From NCBI GenBank assembly GCA_958296065.1, contig CATQHX010000016.1, positions 1-36,663 on the forward strand: DNA of 36,663 nucleotides, written 5' to 3'. The DNA is from Vicinamibacterales bacterium (GTDB lineage Bacteria; Acidobacteriota; Vicinamibacteria; Vicinamibacterales; UBA8438). Below are positions 23,012 to 32,500 of the stretch, piece by piece. The translations under genes were made by a program, and so were the position numbers. Every line of letters starts with the position of its first letter. The stretch's first letter is position 1. Below the pieces are notes generated by a model. That model was given only the letters and a program-made list of their open reading frames with translations. It ran no database searches and was not told the origin of the DNA.

Positions 23012-24817
23012 TCACGAGCCGCGCTGCGCGCCAGCCCCCTCCCCCGCGCGAAGCGTCATCCAACGGTCGACCTCGACGTCGCGCCACTCCTCGACCGCCC
23101 CGTCCGGCCAGTGGACCCGGACCGTCGGCCGCGCGTCCGAATCCCCGAGTCCGACCAGCACCCGCGGATCGTTGGCCGATGCGTAGCTGCCGTCCGAGCG
23201 CGCCCGGCGCCAGAGTGTCGGCGCGCCGTCGCGAACCACCGCAACCCGCGCCCCGAGCATGTCACGGCCACCGACGCCCGCGAGCCGCAGGCCGAGCCAG
23301 TGACGCTGCTGCCCGACGTGGTTGACCAGCAGCCGGACCGGGCCGGCGTCGTTCCCCACCAGCACATCGATGTCGCCGTCGTTGTCGACATCCCCGAACG
23401 CGCCGCCGCGCCCCGTCTCCGACAGTCCGAAGACTGCGCCGGCCTGGTCGGTCACGTCCGCGAACCGGCCGCCGCCCAGGTTGCGGAACAGCGTCCTGCG
23501 CTGATCGTAGGGGAACTGCCCCGCCGGACGCCCCGGAAGCGCGGTGATCGTGCCGTTGACGACCAGCAGATCCAGCCAGCCGTCGTTGTCGAAATCGAAC
23601 CAGGTGGTCCCCCACCCGGTGTAGGCGAGACTGCCGGCGCCGAGCCCGGAGCCCGTGCTCCGGTCCTCGAACGTGCCCGACCCGTCGTTGACGTACAGGT
23701 TGTTCCCCTGGCCGTTCAGATGGGTCATGAAGAGATCCTCGTCGCCGTCGTTGTCGAAGTCGCCGGCGTCCACCCCCATGCTCGCCTCGGTCATGCCCAT
23801 CTCGCTGAGCGCCGCGCCGGAGAGCAGGCCGGTGTCGCGGAACGTGCCGTCGCGCTGGTTGATCCAGAGCAGATTCTCGGTGCCGTCGTTGGCGACGTAG
23901 ATGTCGATCCACCCGTCGCCGTCGAAGTCGGCGGTGGAGACTCCGAGGGCCGGCCCGAAACGGCCGCCCACGAGCGCGGTCTCGCTCCCGTCGACGAAAC
24001 GTCCGTCGCCGGTGTTGCGATACAGGTGATCCGGCGTGCCGCCGTAGGTCTCCGGCGGGCAGTAGTCGCGCGCGTCGGCCAGCGTGCCGCACTCGATGCC
24101 GCTCTCCAGCGTGTAGTCGACGTTATGGCCGACGTAGAGATCGAGCCAGCCGTCGCGGTCGTAGTCGACGAAGGCGGCCGAGACGCCGAACCCCGCGGTC
24201 GGGACGATGCCCCGCTCACCGGCCTCCTCCGTGAAGGTGCCGTCGCCGCGGTTGATGTACAACGCGTCCGGGCCGTAGTTGGTCAGGAAGAGGTCCGTCC
24301 AGCCGTCGTTGTTCACGTCCCCGGCGGCGACGCCGAACCCGTAGCCGTCCGCCTCGATCCCGCTCTCCGCGGTCATGTCGGTGAACCGCAGCCGCCGTGC
24401 GCCGTCCGGCCCGACCTCCAGGTCGTTGCGGTACAAGCGGCCCGAGAGTGGGCCCAACCCCGCCGGCGGGATGAGTGCGTCCTCCGGCTTCAGATCCGCA
24501 TCGAGCATCCGCCCCTGCACGAGGTAGACGTCGAGATCGCCGTCGTTGTCGTAGTCGAGCAGGCCGACCCCGGGCGGGACGAGCTCCGGGTAGTGGAACC
24601 GGCCGGCGGCGCCGTTGAAGTGGACGAAGTCGAGACTGGACGCCGCCGCCTCGTCGGTGAACCACTCCCCGGCCGGCAGGTCGGTGGTCTCGGAACCCGA
24701 CGGCCGGTCGCTTCCGCCGGCAATCCCGCCCGACTCCGCCGCGCATCCAGCCGACAGGAGAAGCAGAAAAACCGCACGCGGTACAGCGAGCGAGGGGAAA
24801 CCGTGGATGGTGCTCAC
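23012..24817 (-). CDS. CRTAC1-like FG-GAP/ASPIC-UnbV lipoprotein, subtype A, second copy
   Basis: The 601-residue product has a lipoprotein signal (AVFLLLLSAGC, Cys25) and seven FG-GAP calcium loops (DYDNDGDLD, DVNNDGWTD, DYDRDGWLD, DFDGDGWID, DFDNDGDED, DFDNDGWLD, DVDNDGDID). The second loop has asparagine in place of the central aspartate. The ASPIC/UnbV domain contains HWLGLRLAG and YASANDPRVLVGLG. A cysteine pair flanks DARDYCPPETYGG, as in the gene at 4572, its closest relative here. GTG 24817 is chosen; a GTG four codons upstream (24829) is equally possible, since no strong ribosome site decides between them. Its TPR partner lies downstream but is separated by a small reverse gene. The ligand is unknown. 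Confidence 0.93.
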   Translation of the reverse strand: MSTIHGFPSLAVPRAVFLLLLSAGCAAESGGIAGGSDRPSGSETTDLPAGEWFTDEAAASSLDFVHFNGAAGRFHYPELVPPGVGLLDYDNDGDLDVYLVQGRMLDADLKPEDALIPPAGLGPLSGRLYRNDLEVGPDGARRLRFTDMTAESGIEADGYGFGVAAGDVNNDGWTDLFLTNYGPDALYINRGDGTFTEEAGERGIVPTAGFGVSAAFVDYDRDGWLDLYVGHNVDYTLESGIECGTLADARDYCPPETYGGTPDHLYRNTGDGRFVDGSETALVGGRFGPALGVSTADFDGDGWIDIYVANDGTENLLWINQRDGTFRDTGLLSGAALSEMGMTEASMGVDAGDFDNDGDEDLFMTHLNGQGNNLYVNDGSGTFEDRSTGSGLGAGSLAYTGWGTTWFDFDNDGWLDLLVVNGTITALPGRPAGQFPYDQRRTLFRNLGGGRFADVTDQAGAVFGLSETGRGGAFGDVDNDGDIDVLVGNDAGPVRLLVNHVGQQRHWLGLRLAGVGGRDMLGARVAVVRDGAPTLWRRARSDGSYASANDPRVLVGLGDSDARPTVRVHWPDGAVEEWRDVEVDRWMTLRAGEGAGAQRGS

Positions 24818-25001
24818 GAATCTTGACACGCCATCATAGCCGAGACGCACACTGGCGGGAGAGTCGGCAGCCGCCGAAACCCCTGCCGAGTCCGCGCCGC
24901 CACGCCTCTGGCACGCTGCCCGACGGCGCCCGTTCGACCGTTCTTCGGTTGATGCTCTCCGCCCGAATCCACGCCGCCCATCCGCCACATTCACCTGTAC
25001 G

Positions 25002-25036
25002 AAAAAGGGCCGGGAAGCCTCGCAACTCCCCGGCCC
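25002..25036 (-). terminator. Intrinsic terminator of the third receptor gene
   Basis: On the minus strand an 8-bp GC stem (25029-25036 with 25007-25014, GGGCCGGG/CCCGGCCC) is followed by UUUUU (25006-25002). It lies about 50 bp past the stop at 25085. No gene was recognised in the rest of the gap up to 24818. Confidence 0.88.
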
Positions 25037-25084
25037 GTGAAACGGTGCGTCACGCCTCGCGCGTGACGCGAACGCCCGCTCGAC

Positions 25085-28000
25085 CTACCAGTGCAGGTGC
25101 GTCGCGAGCTGCAGGAAGCGGCGGTTGATCGTCCGGGTCGCGTTGCCGAGACTCCCGCCGTACGTGCTGTTGAAGCGCGTGATCGGGAAGTAGTTCGGCA
25201 GGTTGTAGACATCGGCCTGGATGTCCCAGCGCATGCCGTTCGGCAACTGGAAGCTCTTGCGCACCGAGATGTCGATCTGCGTCAGGGGGTCGGCGAAGAG
25301 CGAACCCGGCGGCATCAGAGGAATCGAGAGCCCCTGGGTCCGCGTCACGCCCTGGTCCGCGAAATCGGCCACGCTCGTGTTGTAGTTCACGTTCCCGATG
25401 TAGGAGTGGACGTCGTCGAACGTCGTGCCGCCCTGGTTGGTGCCGCCGAAGTTGTCGGTGCCCTGGATGGCCATCTCCTGCGCGGGATAGAACTGCGCCG
25501 AGCCGCTCAACTGGATGCCGCCGGGCAGCGGCACCGTGCCCGAGATCTTGAAGTCGTGCAGCCACGGGATGTTGTACTGCGACGCGTCGCAGAAGAGCAG
25601 CTTGTTGGGATCCTCCGGCTGGTCGCAGCGGTTGAGGATGGCCCGTTCCATCGACCAGCCGCCGAAGATCGTCGCACCCGCCGCCAGCCGCGCGTTGAAG
25701 CCGGCGTCGATGCCGTTGTAGACATCGGAGTTCGCGCTCGAGTTGCGCATGAACCTATCGGTGCCCGTCCGCCCCCGAGCGTCCGGGTTCAGGTTGTAGA
25801 TGGTGAGCGTCGACGGCGCCGCGACCCCGCGCGTCGAGCAGGAGAATCCGTTCGGGGCGGTCCCGGAGGCGGCGCACGGATTGGGAATGGTCAGCGGCGT
25901 CCAGTCGGCGTGGGTCACGCCGCGGCCGTACTGGATGATGGGGTCGAACGACTCGCGCCGGTACCAGTTCACGTTGACCGAGAGCCCGGTGACCAGCTCG
26001 CGCTCGACGCCCAGGTTCATCAGGCTGACCCAGGGCCGCTCGACGCCGTTGGGATCCTCGGTCGGCACCGAGCCCGGCAGACCGAAGGCCGACGACACCG
26101 GGAAGCCGATCTCCCAGTCCTGCACGTAGTCGTCACCGTTGGTGCCGCCGTTGTGCGCGGTACCGGCGGCGCCAACCGTATGCATGTCGGCCGTGCTCGA
26201 CCCGAACGCGATGGACGGATCGAAGCCCATCGCCATCAGCTCCTGCCGCGACGCACAACGCGTATCGTCCATCGGACTGAGCGCGCAGTCGAACCAGTTG
26301 CGGTTCTCGCCCGCGTGCGTGACGGCATTGAACTGCCGCGCGTAGCTGGTGGTGTTCGAGCCGTTGTAGCGGCCCCACGAGAACTTCACCGCCGTGGACG
26401 CATCGCCGAACAGGTCGTAGGCCATGCCCAGGCGGGGCGCGATGTCGTTCCAGTTGGGCAACTGGTCGCGGCCGGCCACGCTGAAGTACTCCACGAAGCG
26501 GTTCTGCGCGTGCTCGGTCGCGCGGTTGCGCCCGCGGTTTATTTCATAGCGCACGCCGAGATTGAGCGTCAGGCGGTCGATGGTCCAGGTGTCCTGGGCG
26601 AAGATGCCCATGTCGGTCTGGTAGTCCATCGGCCGCCAGATCGGCGTGTTCGACACCCGCGCCTGGTAGGGCACGCCATTCTGGTACCGCTGCTCCCAGA
26701 GGTCGGCGTTCATGTCGTGGGAGCGGTCGTGGATGCCCCAACTGTTCATCACGCCGAACTTCATGTTGTGCGAGCCGGTGACGTAGGACATCGCGACGTT
26801 GTAGTTGAAGCGCTCGGGCGTCTCGTGGACGTAGCTCCAGTTGCCGCGGTCGCGGAAGTTGGCGCTGATGTCGTTGCGGCGCACGATCTGGTACCACGGG
26901 TCCATCGACGCGCCCGACTGCAGGGCGATGGCGGCCGGATTGCCCATGTGATAGCAGGGCGTGCTCGGGCAGAACGGGACGCTGCCGGCGGGTCGCGACT
27001 GCCGAAGCTGCTGCGCAGGACCGTAGGGCGGCGCGTCCTGGCGCTCCTCGTAGCTCCAGTTCTCGACGTTGGACGAGTAGCCCGCCTCGAGCAGCAGCCG
27101 GCTGCTGATGGTCGATGTCCACTTGGCCGACCCCGTGTAGTAGATCGGCGAGCCCTGGTGGTTGGGCGCGGTGGCCGGGTCGTCGCCGGCGCCGTGCGGC
27201 CGGAAGCGGTCCTTGAAGATGCGGTCCATGTAGGTGGCGAACTTGTTCGATGCGTTCGCCTGCCAGGTCAGCCGCAGCAGGCCGCTGGTGATGGTGTTGG
27301 CGTCGATGCCGGACAGCAGCTCGCGGCCGTCCTGCCCGTCGAGCTTCACGGGACTCGGATCGAAGTAGCGCGGCCAGGTGCCGTCCATGTTGCGGTAGAA
27401 GCTGCCGGTGATCGGCTTGTCCACCTGCCAGCGGCGCGAGCTCATGAAGAACCAGAACTTGTCGCGCACGATGGGCCCGCCGTAGGCCGCGTTGAGGTCC
27501 CAGAACAGGGTGTTGCCCTCCGACGACGAGGCGCGGCCCGCGATCTCCGCCGGAACGCTCGTGTGGTCGGCGGCCAGCGCGTCGCTGGAGTACCCCGTGT
27601 AGAACTGCCCGCTGTAGGTGTTGCCGCCCTCGCGCGGGATCATGTTGATGCGCACCCCGCCCCCCGAGGTCTCGGCGGTCATCCCGCTCGTCTCGTAGGT
27701 CATCTCCTGGGTGGCCAGCTCGTTGTGGTAGTTCTGGATGCCGCCGTCCCGGTCGGTGCCGTTGACGAGCTGCCCGTCGACGGCCACGCTGACCTGCCGC
27801 CAGCTCATGCCGTGGGTCATCATGACCGTCTGCTGCGCCGCGGTCGACAGGCCGACCTCGGGACGGTTCAGCTTGATGCCGACGATGAGCTGCGCCGTCG
27901 ACTGCATGTTGCGGCCGGTCGGGATGGCATCGAGCACCTCGGCGTCCAGCACCTCCACCCGGCGGGTGGACTGCACGTCGACCACGGGCGCCTCGCCGGA

Positions 28001-28357
28001 GACGGTCACCGTCTCCTCCAGCGCGCCGACCGAAAGCTCGGCGTCCACCGTGGCCGTGAAACCGGCCGGCAGATCCTGGCCCTCGACCACGACGGTCGAA
28101 AAGCCCGGCAGGGTGAACGAGAGGTTGTAGACGCCGGGCCGCAGGTCGACCAGCGTGTAGCGGCCCGACCCGTCGGTGATCGCGACGCGGCTGCCTTCGA
28201 TGAGCGCCGGCGAAGACGCCTCGACGGTGACGCCGGGAAGAATGCCGCCGGTGTTGTCGGTGACCTCTCCCGTAAGGGCGCTGTTGGTCTGGGCCAGCGC
28301 CGCAGGCGCCAGGGCCAGAGCCGCGAGCGCGACTACTGCCGTACATGAACGTCTCAT
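25085..28357 (-). CDS. Oar-like TonB-dependent receptor, paralogue 3
   Basis: The 1090-residue product has a signal peptide (about 1-22, ending APAALAQ), a carboxypeptidase-regulatory domain (GILPGVTVEASSPALIEGSR) and a plug ending GGVRINMIPREGGN. A beta-barrel ends in LATHLHW. ATG 28357 has GGAGGA upstream. The frame starts 12 codons earlier, but the signal peptide clearly begins at MRRSCTAV. The barrel shares QDTWTIDRLTLNLGVRYE and APRLGMAYDLFGDASTA with the other copies and is somewhat shorter than them. It is transcribed alone, with its own terminator. It is divergent from a toxin-antitoxin pair across a 360-bp gap. Substrate cannot be inferred. Confidence 0.93.
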   Translation of the reverse strand: MRRSCTAVVALAALALAPAALAQTNSALTGEVTDNTGGILPGVTVEASSPALIEGSRVAITDGSGRYTLVDLRPGVYNLSFTLPGFSTVVVEGQDLPAGFTATVDAELSVGALEETVTVSGEAPVVDVQSTRRVEVLDAEVLDAIPTGRNMQSTAQLIVGIKLNRPEVGLSTAAQQTVMMTHGMSWRQVSVAVDGQLVNGTDRDGGIQNYHNELATQEMTYETSGMTAETSGGGVRINMIPREGGNTYSGQFYTGYSSDALAADHTSVPAEIAGRASSSEGNTLFWDLNAAYGGPIVRDKFWFFMSSRRWQVDKPITGSFYRNMDGTWPRYFDPSPVKLDGQDGRELLSGIDANTITSGLLRLTWQANASNKFATYMDRIFKDRFRPHGAGDDPATAPNHQGSPIYYTGSAKWTSTISSRLLLEAGYSSNVENWSYEERQDAPPYGPAQQLRQSRPAGSVPFCPSTPCYHMGNPAAIALQSGASMDPWYQIVRRNDISANFRDRGNWSYVHETPERFNYNVAMSYVTGSHNMKFGVMNSWGIHDRSHDMNADLWEQRYQNGVPYQARVSNTPIWRPMDYQTDMGIFAQDTWTIDRLTLNLGVRYEINRGRNRATEHAQNRFVEYFSVAGRDQLPNWNDIAPRLGMAYDLFGDASTAVKFSWGRYNGSNTTSYARQFNAVTHAGENRNWFDCALSPMDDTRCASRQELMAMGFDPSIAFGSSTADMHTVGAAGTAHNGGTNGDDYVQDWEIGFPVSSAFGLPGSVPTEDPNGVERPWVSLMNLGVERELVTGLSVNVNWYRRESFDPIIQYGRGVTHADWTPLTIPNPCAASGTAPNGFSCSTRGVAAPSTLTIYNLNPDARGRTGTDRFMRNSSANSDVYNGIDAGFNARLAAGATIFGGWSMERAILNRCDQPEDPNKLLFCDASQYNIPWLHDFKISGTVPLPGGIQLSGSAQFYPAQEMAIQGTDNFGGTNQGGTTFDDVHSYIGNVNYNTSVADFADQGVTRTQGLSIPLMPPGSLFADPLTQIDISVRKSFQLPNGMRWDIQADVYNLPNYFPITRFNSTYGGSLGNATRTINRRFLQLATHLHW

Positions 28358-28679
28358 ACGGTGTCCTCCTCCAACGCGAATGCGACGAACCACGGTACCG
28401 GGGCCGTAAAGGCCTCAACCACCATCCGTAGCCGGGCAGTCAACTACGGCGGGGCCCGGATGTCAAGCTGATGCAACACGCAAGACCCGTGCCGCCGGCC
28501 GCCAGCGGCCATGGCCTGACCACTTGAAACAAGTATCTGTTTCACAGTCAGTTACGCCTTACGGTGACCCGCTTGGAACGCGCGGCCAATCCAATGAATT
28601 GGGTGCGGGATCCAAATCCTGGTAGCAGGCGCACTCGGACGGGAACGGTACGCCACACGGCGAGACGCGGCGGCAACCG
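28358..28679. other. Divergent intergenic region with an inverted repeat
   Basis: This gap separates receptor 3 (minus) from the toxin-antitoxin genes (plus). Besides the receptor's ribosome site it holds an inverted repeat TGAAACA-6-TGTTTCA (28525-28544), which could be an operator, and a small CCAAT/ATTGG dyad at 28591-28602. No further gene was seen. Confidence 0.45.
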
Positions 28680-28718
28680 TTGACATCATGCATGCATGGA
28701 TGTAGGTTCGTGATGTCA
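28680..28718 (+). promoter_or_regulatory. Promoter and operator of the toxin-antitoxin pair
   Basis: TTGACA (28680-28685) is followed after 17 bp by TAGGTT (28703-28708), a sigma70-like promoter. Transcription would begin about 2-4 bases before the ATG at 28718, giving a nearly leaderless mRNA. An inverted repeat TGACATCA (28681-28688) / TGATGTCA (28711-28718) covers both the -35 box and the first base of the start codon. This suits autorepression by the antitoxin or the complex. A CATGCATGCATG palindrome (28687-28698) lies between the arms. Confidence 0.7.
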
Positions 28719-28963
28719 TGCCTGCACCCCAGATCACGCTGCGCGGAGTCGAGGCGGACCTGTCGGAACGACTCCGCGCCATCAGCCGGGAACGCGGCGA
28801 GAGTCTGAACGGCACGGTCCTCCGCCTTCTGCGAGACGCCGTGGGGGTGGATGCCCGCCGCAAGCGCCTTGGCCGCTACGCCGGTTGGACCGCGGACGAA
28901 GCGGCGGCGTTCAACGCCGCCCTGCGTGCCCAGCGGGTGGTCGACAGACGGTCCTGGGAATGA
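28718..28963 (+). CDS. Ribbon-helix-helix antitoxin (VapB/FitA type)
   Basis: The 81-residue product begins PAPQITLRGVEADLSERLRA. This fits a ribbon-helix-helix DNA-binding fold: a beta strand (QITLRGV), helix 1 (ADLSERLRAISRERG) and helix 2 (SLNGTVLRLLRDAVG). The C-terminal half (GWTADEAAAFNAALRAQR) would wrap the toxin. Its stop overlaps the toxin start (ATGA), the usual arrangement for VapBC-type modules. No ribosome site precedes the ATG, which agrees with the leaderless promoter described upstream. It should neutralise the downstream PIN ribonuclease and repress its own promoter. A promoter-overlapping inverted repeat supports this. Confidence 0.88.
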   Translation: MPAPQITLRGVEADLSERLRAISRERGESLNGTVLRLLRDAVGVDARRKRLGRYAGWTADEAAAFNAALRAQRVVDRRSWE

Positions 28964-29370
28964 CGTCGCCGCCGAAGCTCGTTCTCGACACGAGCGCGTA
29001 CTCGCACATGCGCGCCGGCCATGCCGAGACGCTCGAGCGCATCGCGACCGCGCAGGTAATTGTCCTGCCGGTCACGGTGCTCGGGGAGTTCGAAGCGGGA
29101 TTCGAGCTCGGTCACCGCGCGGAAGAGAACCGTCGGAACCTCGCCGAGTTCCTCGACGAGCCCTTCGTCAGCGTACTCGACGTGACGACCCTGACCGTTC
29201 GCCACTACGCGCGGATCTTCGCGGCGCTGCGTCGGGCCGGAACGCCCATTCCCATCAACGACGTGTGGATCGCGGCCGCGACGATGGCATGCAGCGGACA
29301 CCTGCTGACTTTCGACGGGGATTACGCCCGCGTTCCGGGTCTCGATCACACGCTCCTCGTGCCCTCCTGA
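28960..29370 (+). CDS. vapC: PIN-domain toxin (VapC family)
   Basis: The 136-residue product has the PIN acidic residues in order: Asp10 (LVLDTSAY), Glu43 (LGEFEAGF), Asp101 (INDVWIAA) and Asp119/Asp121 (LTFDGDY). These would coordinate Mg2+ for cleavage of RNA, in VapC usually tRNA or rRNA. Length is normal for the family. The start at 28960 overlaps the antitoxin stop by four bases, so translation is coupled. All catalytic positions are present, so the toxin looks active. The open frame extends 25 codons upstream within the antitoxin gene and is not used there. The module lies between two receptor paralogues, on the opposite strand, so it may be a mobile addition. Confidence 0.93.
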   Translation: MTSPPKLVLDTSAYSHMRAGHAETLERIATAQVIVLPVTVLGEFEAGFELGHRAEENRRNLAEFLDEPFVSVLDVTTLTVRHYARIFAALRRAGTPIPINDVWIAAATMACSGHLLTFDGDYARVPGLDHTLLVPS

Positions 29371-29507
29371 CCCGGCGCCGGACGCCCGCCGGCGGTTGCC
29401 GGAAGGGCCGGGCTCGCGTTGCTCATGGCGATTGCTGCGCTTGGGCGCAGGACGGCCGGGCCGGGAAGCAGAACGGGCAGGGGGCGAAGCAGGACGACCG
29501 GGCCGCG

Positions 29508-29547
29508 AATAAAGGGGGGCCGGGAAGCGCCGTGCTTCCCGGCCCCC
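29508..29547 (-). terminator. Intrinsic terminator of the fourth receptor gene
   Basis: A perfect 14-bp stem (29534-29547 with 29515-29528, GGGGGCCGGGAAGC) closes a 5-nt loop and is followed on the minus strand by UUUAUU. It lies 44 bp past the stop at 29591 and shares its core with the other receptor terminators. Its stem is the longest of the four, but its U-tract is the poorest. A degenerate half-copy (GGGCCGGGAAGC) occurs about 55 bp further on. It may also serve the convergent toxin gene. Confidence 0.85.
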
Positions 29548-29590
29548 GAGAGGCGTCACACGCGTGACGCGTCGTGCTCCGCAATCGCGA

Positions 29591-32500
29591 CTACCAGTGG
29601 ATATTCGTCGCGAACTGCACGAACCGGCCCTGGATGGTCGAGCTCGCCCGGCCGAGCGAGCCGCCGTAGGTGTTGGTCCCGTTCAGGATCGGCTGGTAGT
29701 TGACGATGTTGAAGATGTCCGCCTGCAGGTCCATCCGCATCCCGTTGCCCAAGGTGAACGTCCGCCGGACCGAGAGGTCGATCTGCGTCAGGCGATCGTA
29801 GAAGAGCTGACCGGCCGGCAACAGCGGAACGCTGATACCCTCGGTCCGCGCGATGCCGAGGTTGTCCATCACGTTCGCGGGCGTGACGTTGTAGTTGATG
29901 TTGCCGGAGTACGGACGCGCGCCCGACAGCTCGCCGCCGCGGTGCGTGCCGCCCCACTGGTCCTGCGAGCCGCCCGCCACCGCCTCCTGGGCGGGGTAGA
30001 ACTGCGCCGACCCGCTGACCCAGAAGCCGCCGGGGAGCGGGACGTTCCCCGAGATCTTGAACTCCTGGAGGAACGGGATGCTGTAGGCCGGCTGCGTGAT
30101 CGGCAGGCCGCCCACCATGTCGTTCCGGCCGCGCGGGTCGCAGAACATCAGGCGATTCGGATCGTGGGGGATGTCGCAACGGATGAAGACGTTGCGCTCC
30201 ATCACCCAGCCGCCGAAGATCGTGCTCCCGTTGGGCAGACGCGCGTTGAAGCTGGTCTCGAAGCCGTTGTAGACCTCCGAGAAGTCGTCGCCGGTCGGCG
30301 TGTTCTGCACTACCCAGTCGTCGGCGATGCCCGCCGCCTCGGGGTTCAGGTTGAACACGCTGATCTGCGCCGGCACCAGGCCGCCGCTCGAATTGCACGA
30401 GAGGAACCCGCGGTTGGGGTCGGTCGCGCAGGGGTTGTCCATCGTGAACCCGGTGTAGTCGTCGAACCCGAGCGCGCGGTTCACCCGCAGGACGCTGTCG
30501 TAGGTGTCGCGGCGGTACCAGTTGAAGCTGGCCGAGAAGCCCTCGAACAGCTCGCGCTGGACGCCGACGTTCAGCACGCTGACCCAGTTGCGCTCCACGC
30601 CGTCCGGATGCTCCACCGGCCGCGACGCGAGACCGCCGAAGTTGGCCCGCAGAGGCGGACCGATCTCCCAGTCCTGCGCGAAGCCGTCGCCGTTGGTCCC
30701 GCCGTTCCAGACGGTGCCTTCCACACCGACCGTGTGCTCGTTCGCGGTGCTGCCGCCGAACGCGATGCCGGGGTCATGCCCCATCCCCATCAGGCCCGCC
30801 TGTGTCAGGCACGCGCGGCCGTCGAGACTGGCGCAGTCGACCCAGTTGCGGTTCTCACGCTGGTACGACACCGGGTTGAACCACTCGGCGTAGGTGAACG
30901 TGTTTGCGGCGTTGTACCGGCCCCACGACACCTTGAACGCCGTCGAGGCGTCGCCGAAAACGTCGTACGACAGGCCCAGGCGCGGCGCGAAGTCCTTCCA
31001 GTTGGGCAGGTTGCGCCGCGAGGCGAAGCTCTGCGCCTGCACGAAACGGCCGGTCTGCGTGATGGTGGAGCGCGGGCCCGGCGCGATGTTCGGCCCCGCC
31101 TCGTAGGTGTGCGCGACCATCTGCTCCCAGCGCACGCCGAGGTTCAGCGTCAGCCGGTCGATGGTCCAGGTGTCCTGCGCGAAGATGCCCATGTCGCGGG
31201 CGTAGTCGATGCCCGAGATAACGGGCCGGTTCGACACGCGGGCGAACTCGGGAACGCCGCTCCTGTACATCTGCCGCTCGAGGTCGCCGTTTCCGGTGCG
31301 GTACGCCTCGTACGGCCCCCAACTGTTGTTGGTGCCCACCTTGATGTTGTGCGAGCCGGTGACGTACGAGAGGCCGATGTTGTAGTTGAAGCGCTCGACC
31401 CGCCACGTCTCGCGGCCCCAGTGGTACCGGTCGCGGAACCCGGTGTCCTGATCGTGGCGCAGGATCAGTCCGTACCACGGGTCGATGGTGGGATTGAACT
31501 GGTCCGGGCCGCTGATCTGGGCCGCGTGCCCGTAGTTCTCGAAGCAGGGGGTCGCGTGGCACGGCAGCCAGTTCGCGGGCCTCTCCTGCGTCAGGTCCTG
31601 GCCCAGGGCGTTTACGCCGCCGGGCGGGTCCTGCTGGTTCCAGTTCTCGACGTTGGTCGAGTAGCCCGCCTCGAGCAGCAGGCGGCTGCTGATCGTCGAG
31701 GTCCACTTGGCGCTGCCGGTGTAGTAGATGGGCGAGCCCTGCCAGCGGCCGGCGGTGGCGATGTCGTCGTTCGAGCCGTGGTTGGCGTAGCGCTCCTTGA
31801 AGACCCGATCCATGTGCGCCGAGAACTTGTTGTTCTGGCTCGCCTGGTAGGTCAGGCGGAGCAGGCCGCTCGAGATCGTGTTCTCGTCGATGCCCGGGAA
31901 CCGCTCGGTGCCGTTGGTGCCGTCCAGCTTCTGCGGATCGGGGTCGAACCAGCGCGGGGCGGCGAAGTACCAGTTGTTGGGAATCGACCCGTTCGGGTCG
32001 AAGCGCCAGAAGCTGTTCGTCACCTTCTTGTCGATCTGGAAGTTGCGGACGCTGCCGAAGTACCAGAACTTGTCGCGGACGATCGGCCCCCCGTGCACGA
32101 GGTTCATGTCGTACATCATCGAGATGCCCTCGGTGGAGGTCACACCGCGGTTCTGGACCTCCTGCGAGAGGCTCTCGAGACCGTCGCGCTGCAGGCTGTC
32201 GTGGCTGCCGCCGAACCAGAGTTGGCCGCTCTGCTGGTTGCCGCCCTCGCGCGGGACCATGTTGATGCGGACGCCGCCGCCCGAGGTCTCGGCGCTCATC
32301 CCGCTGGTCTCGTACACCATCTCCTGGTTGGCCAGGTGATTGTGGTAGCTCTGAACGGCGCCGTCGCCGCCGATGCTGTTCATGTTCTGGCCGTCGACCT
32401 GGATCGTCACCTGCGACGGGCTCATCCCGTGCACCGACATGTAGGTCTGCTGCGCCGCGGTGGTCAGCCCGACTTCCGGACGGTTCATCTTGACGCCCGT

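Noticed and set aside
24833..24838. TATGAT on the minus strand just before the FG-GAP start.
   Set aside because: No matching -35 box; it would imply a leaderless start that nothing else supports.
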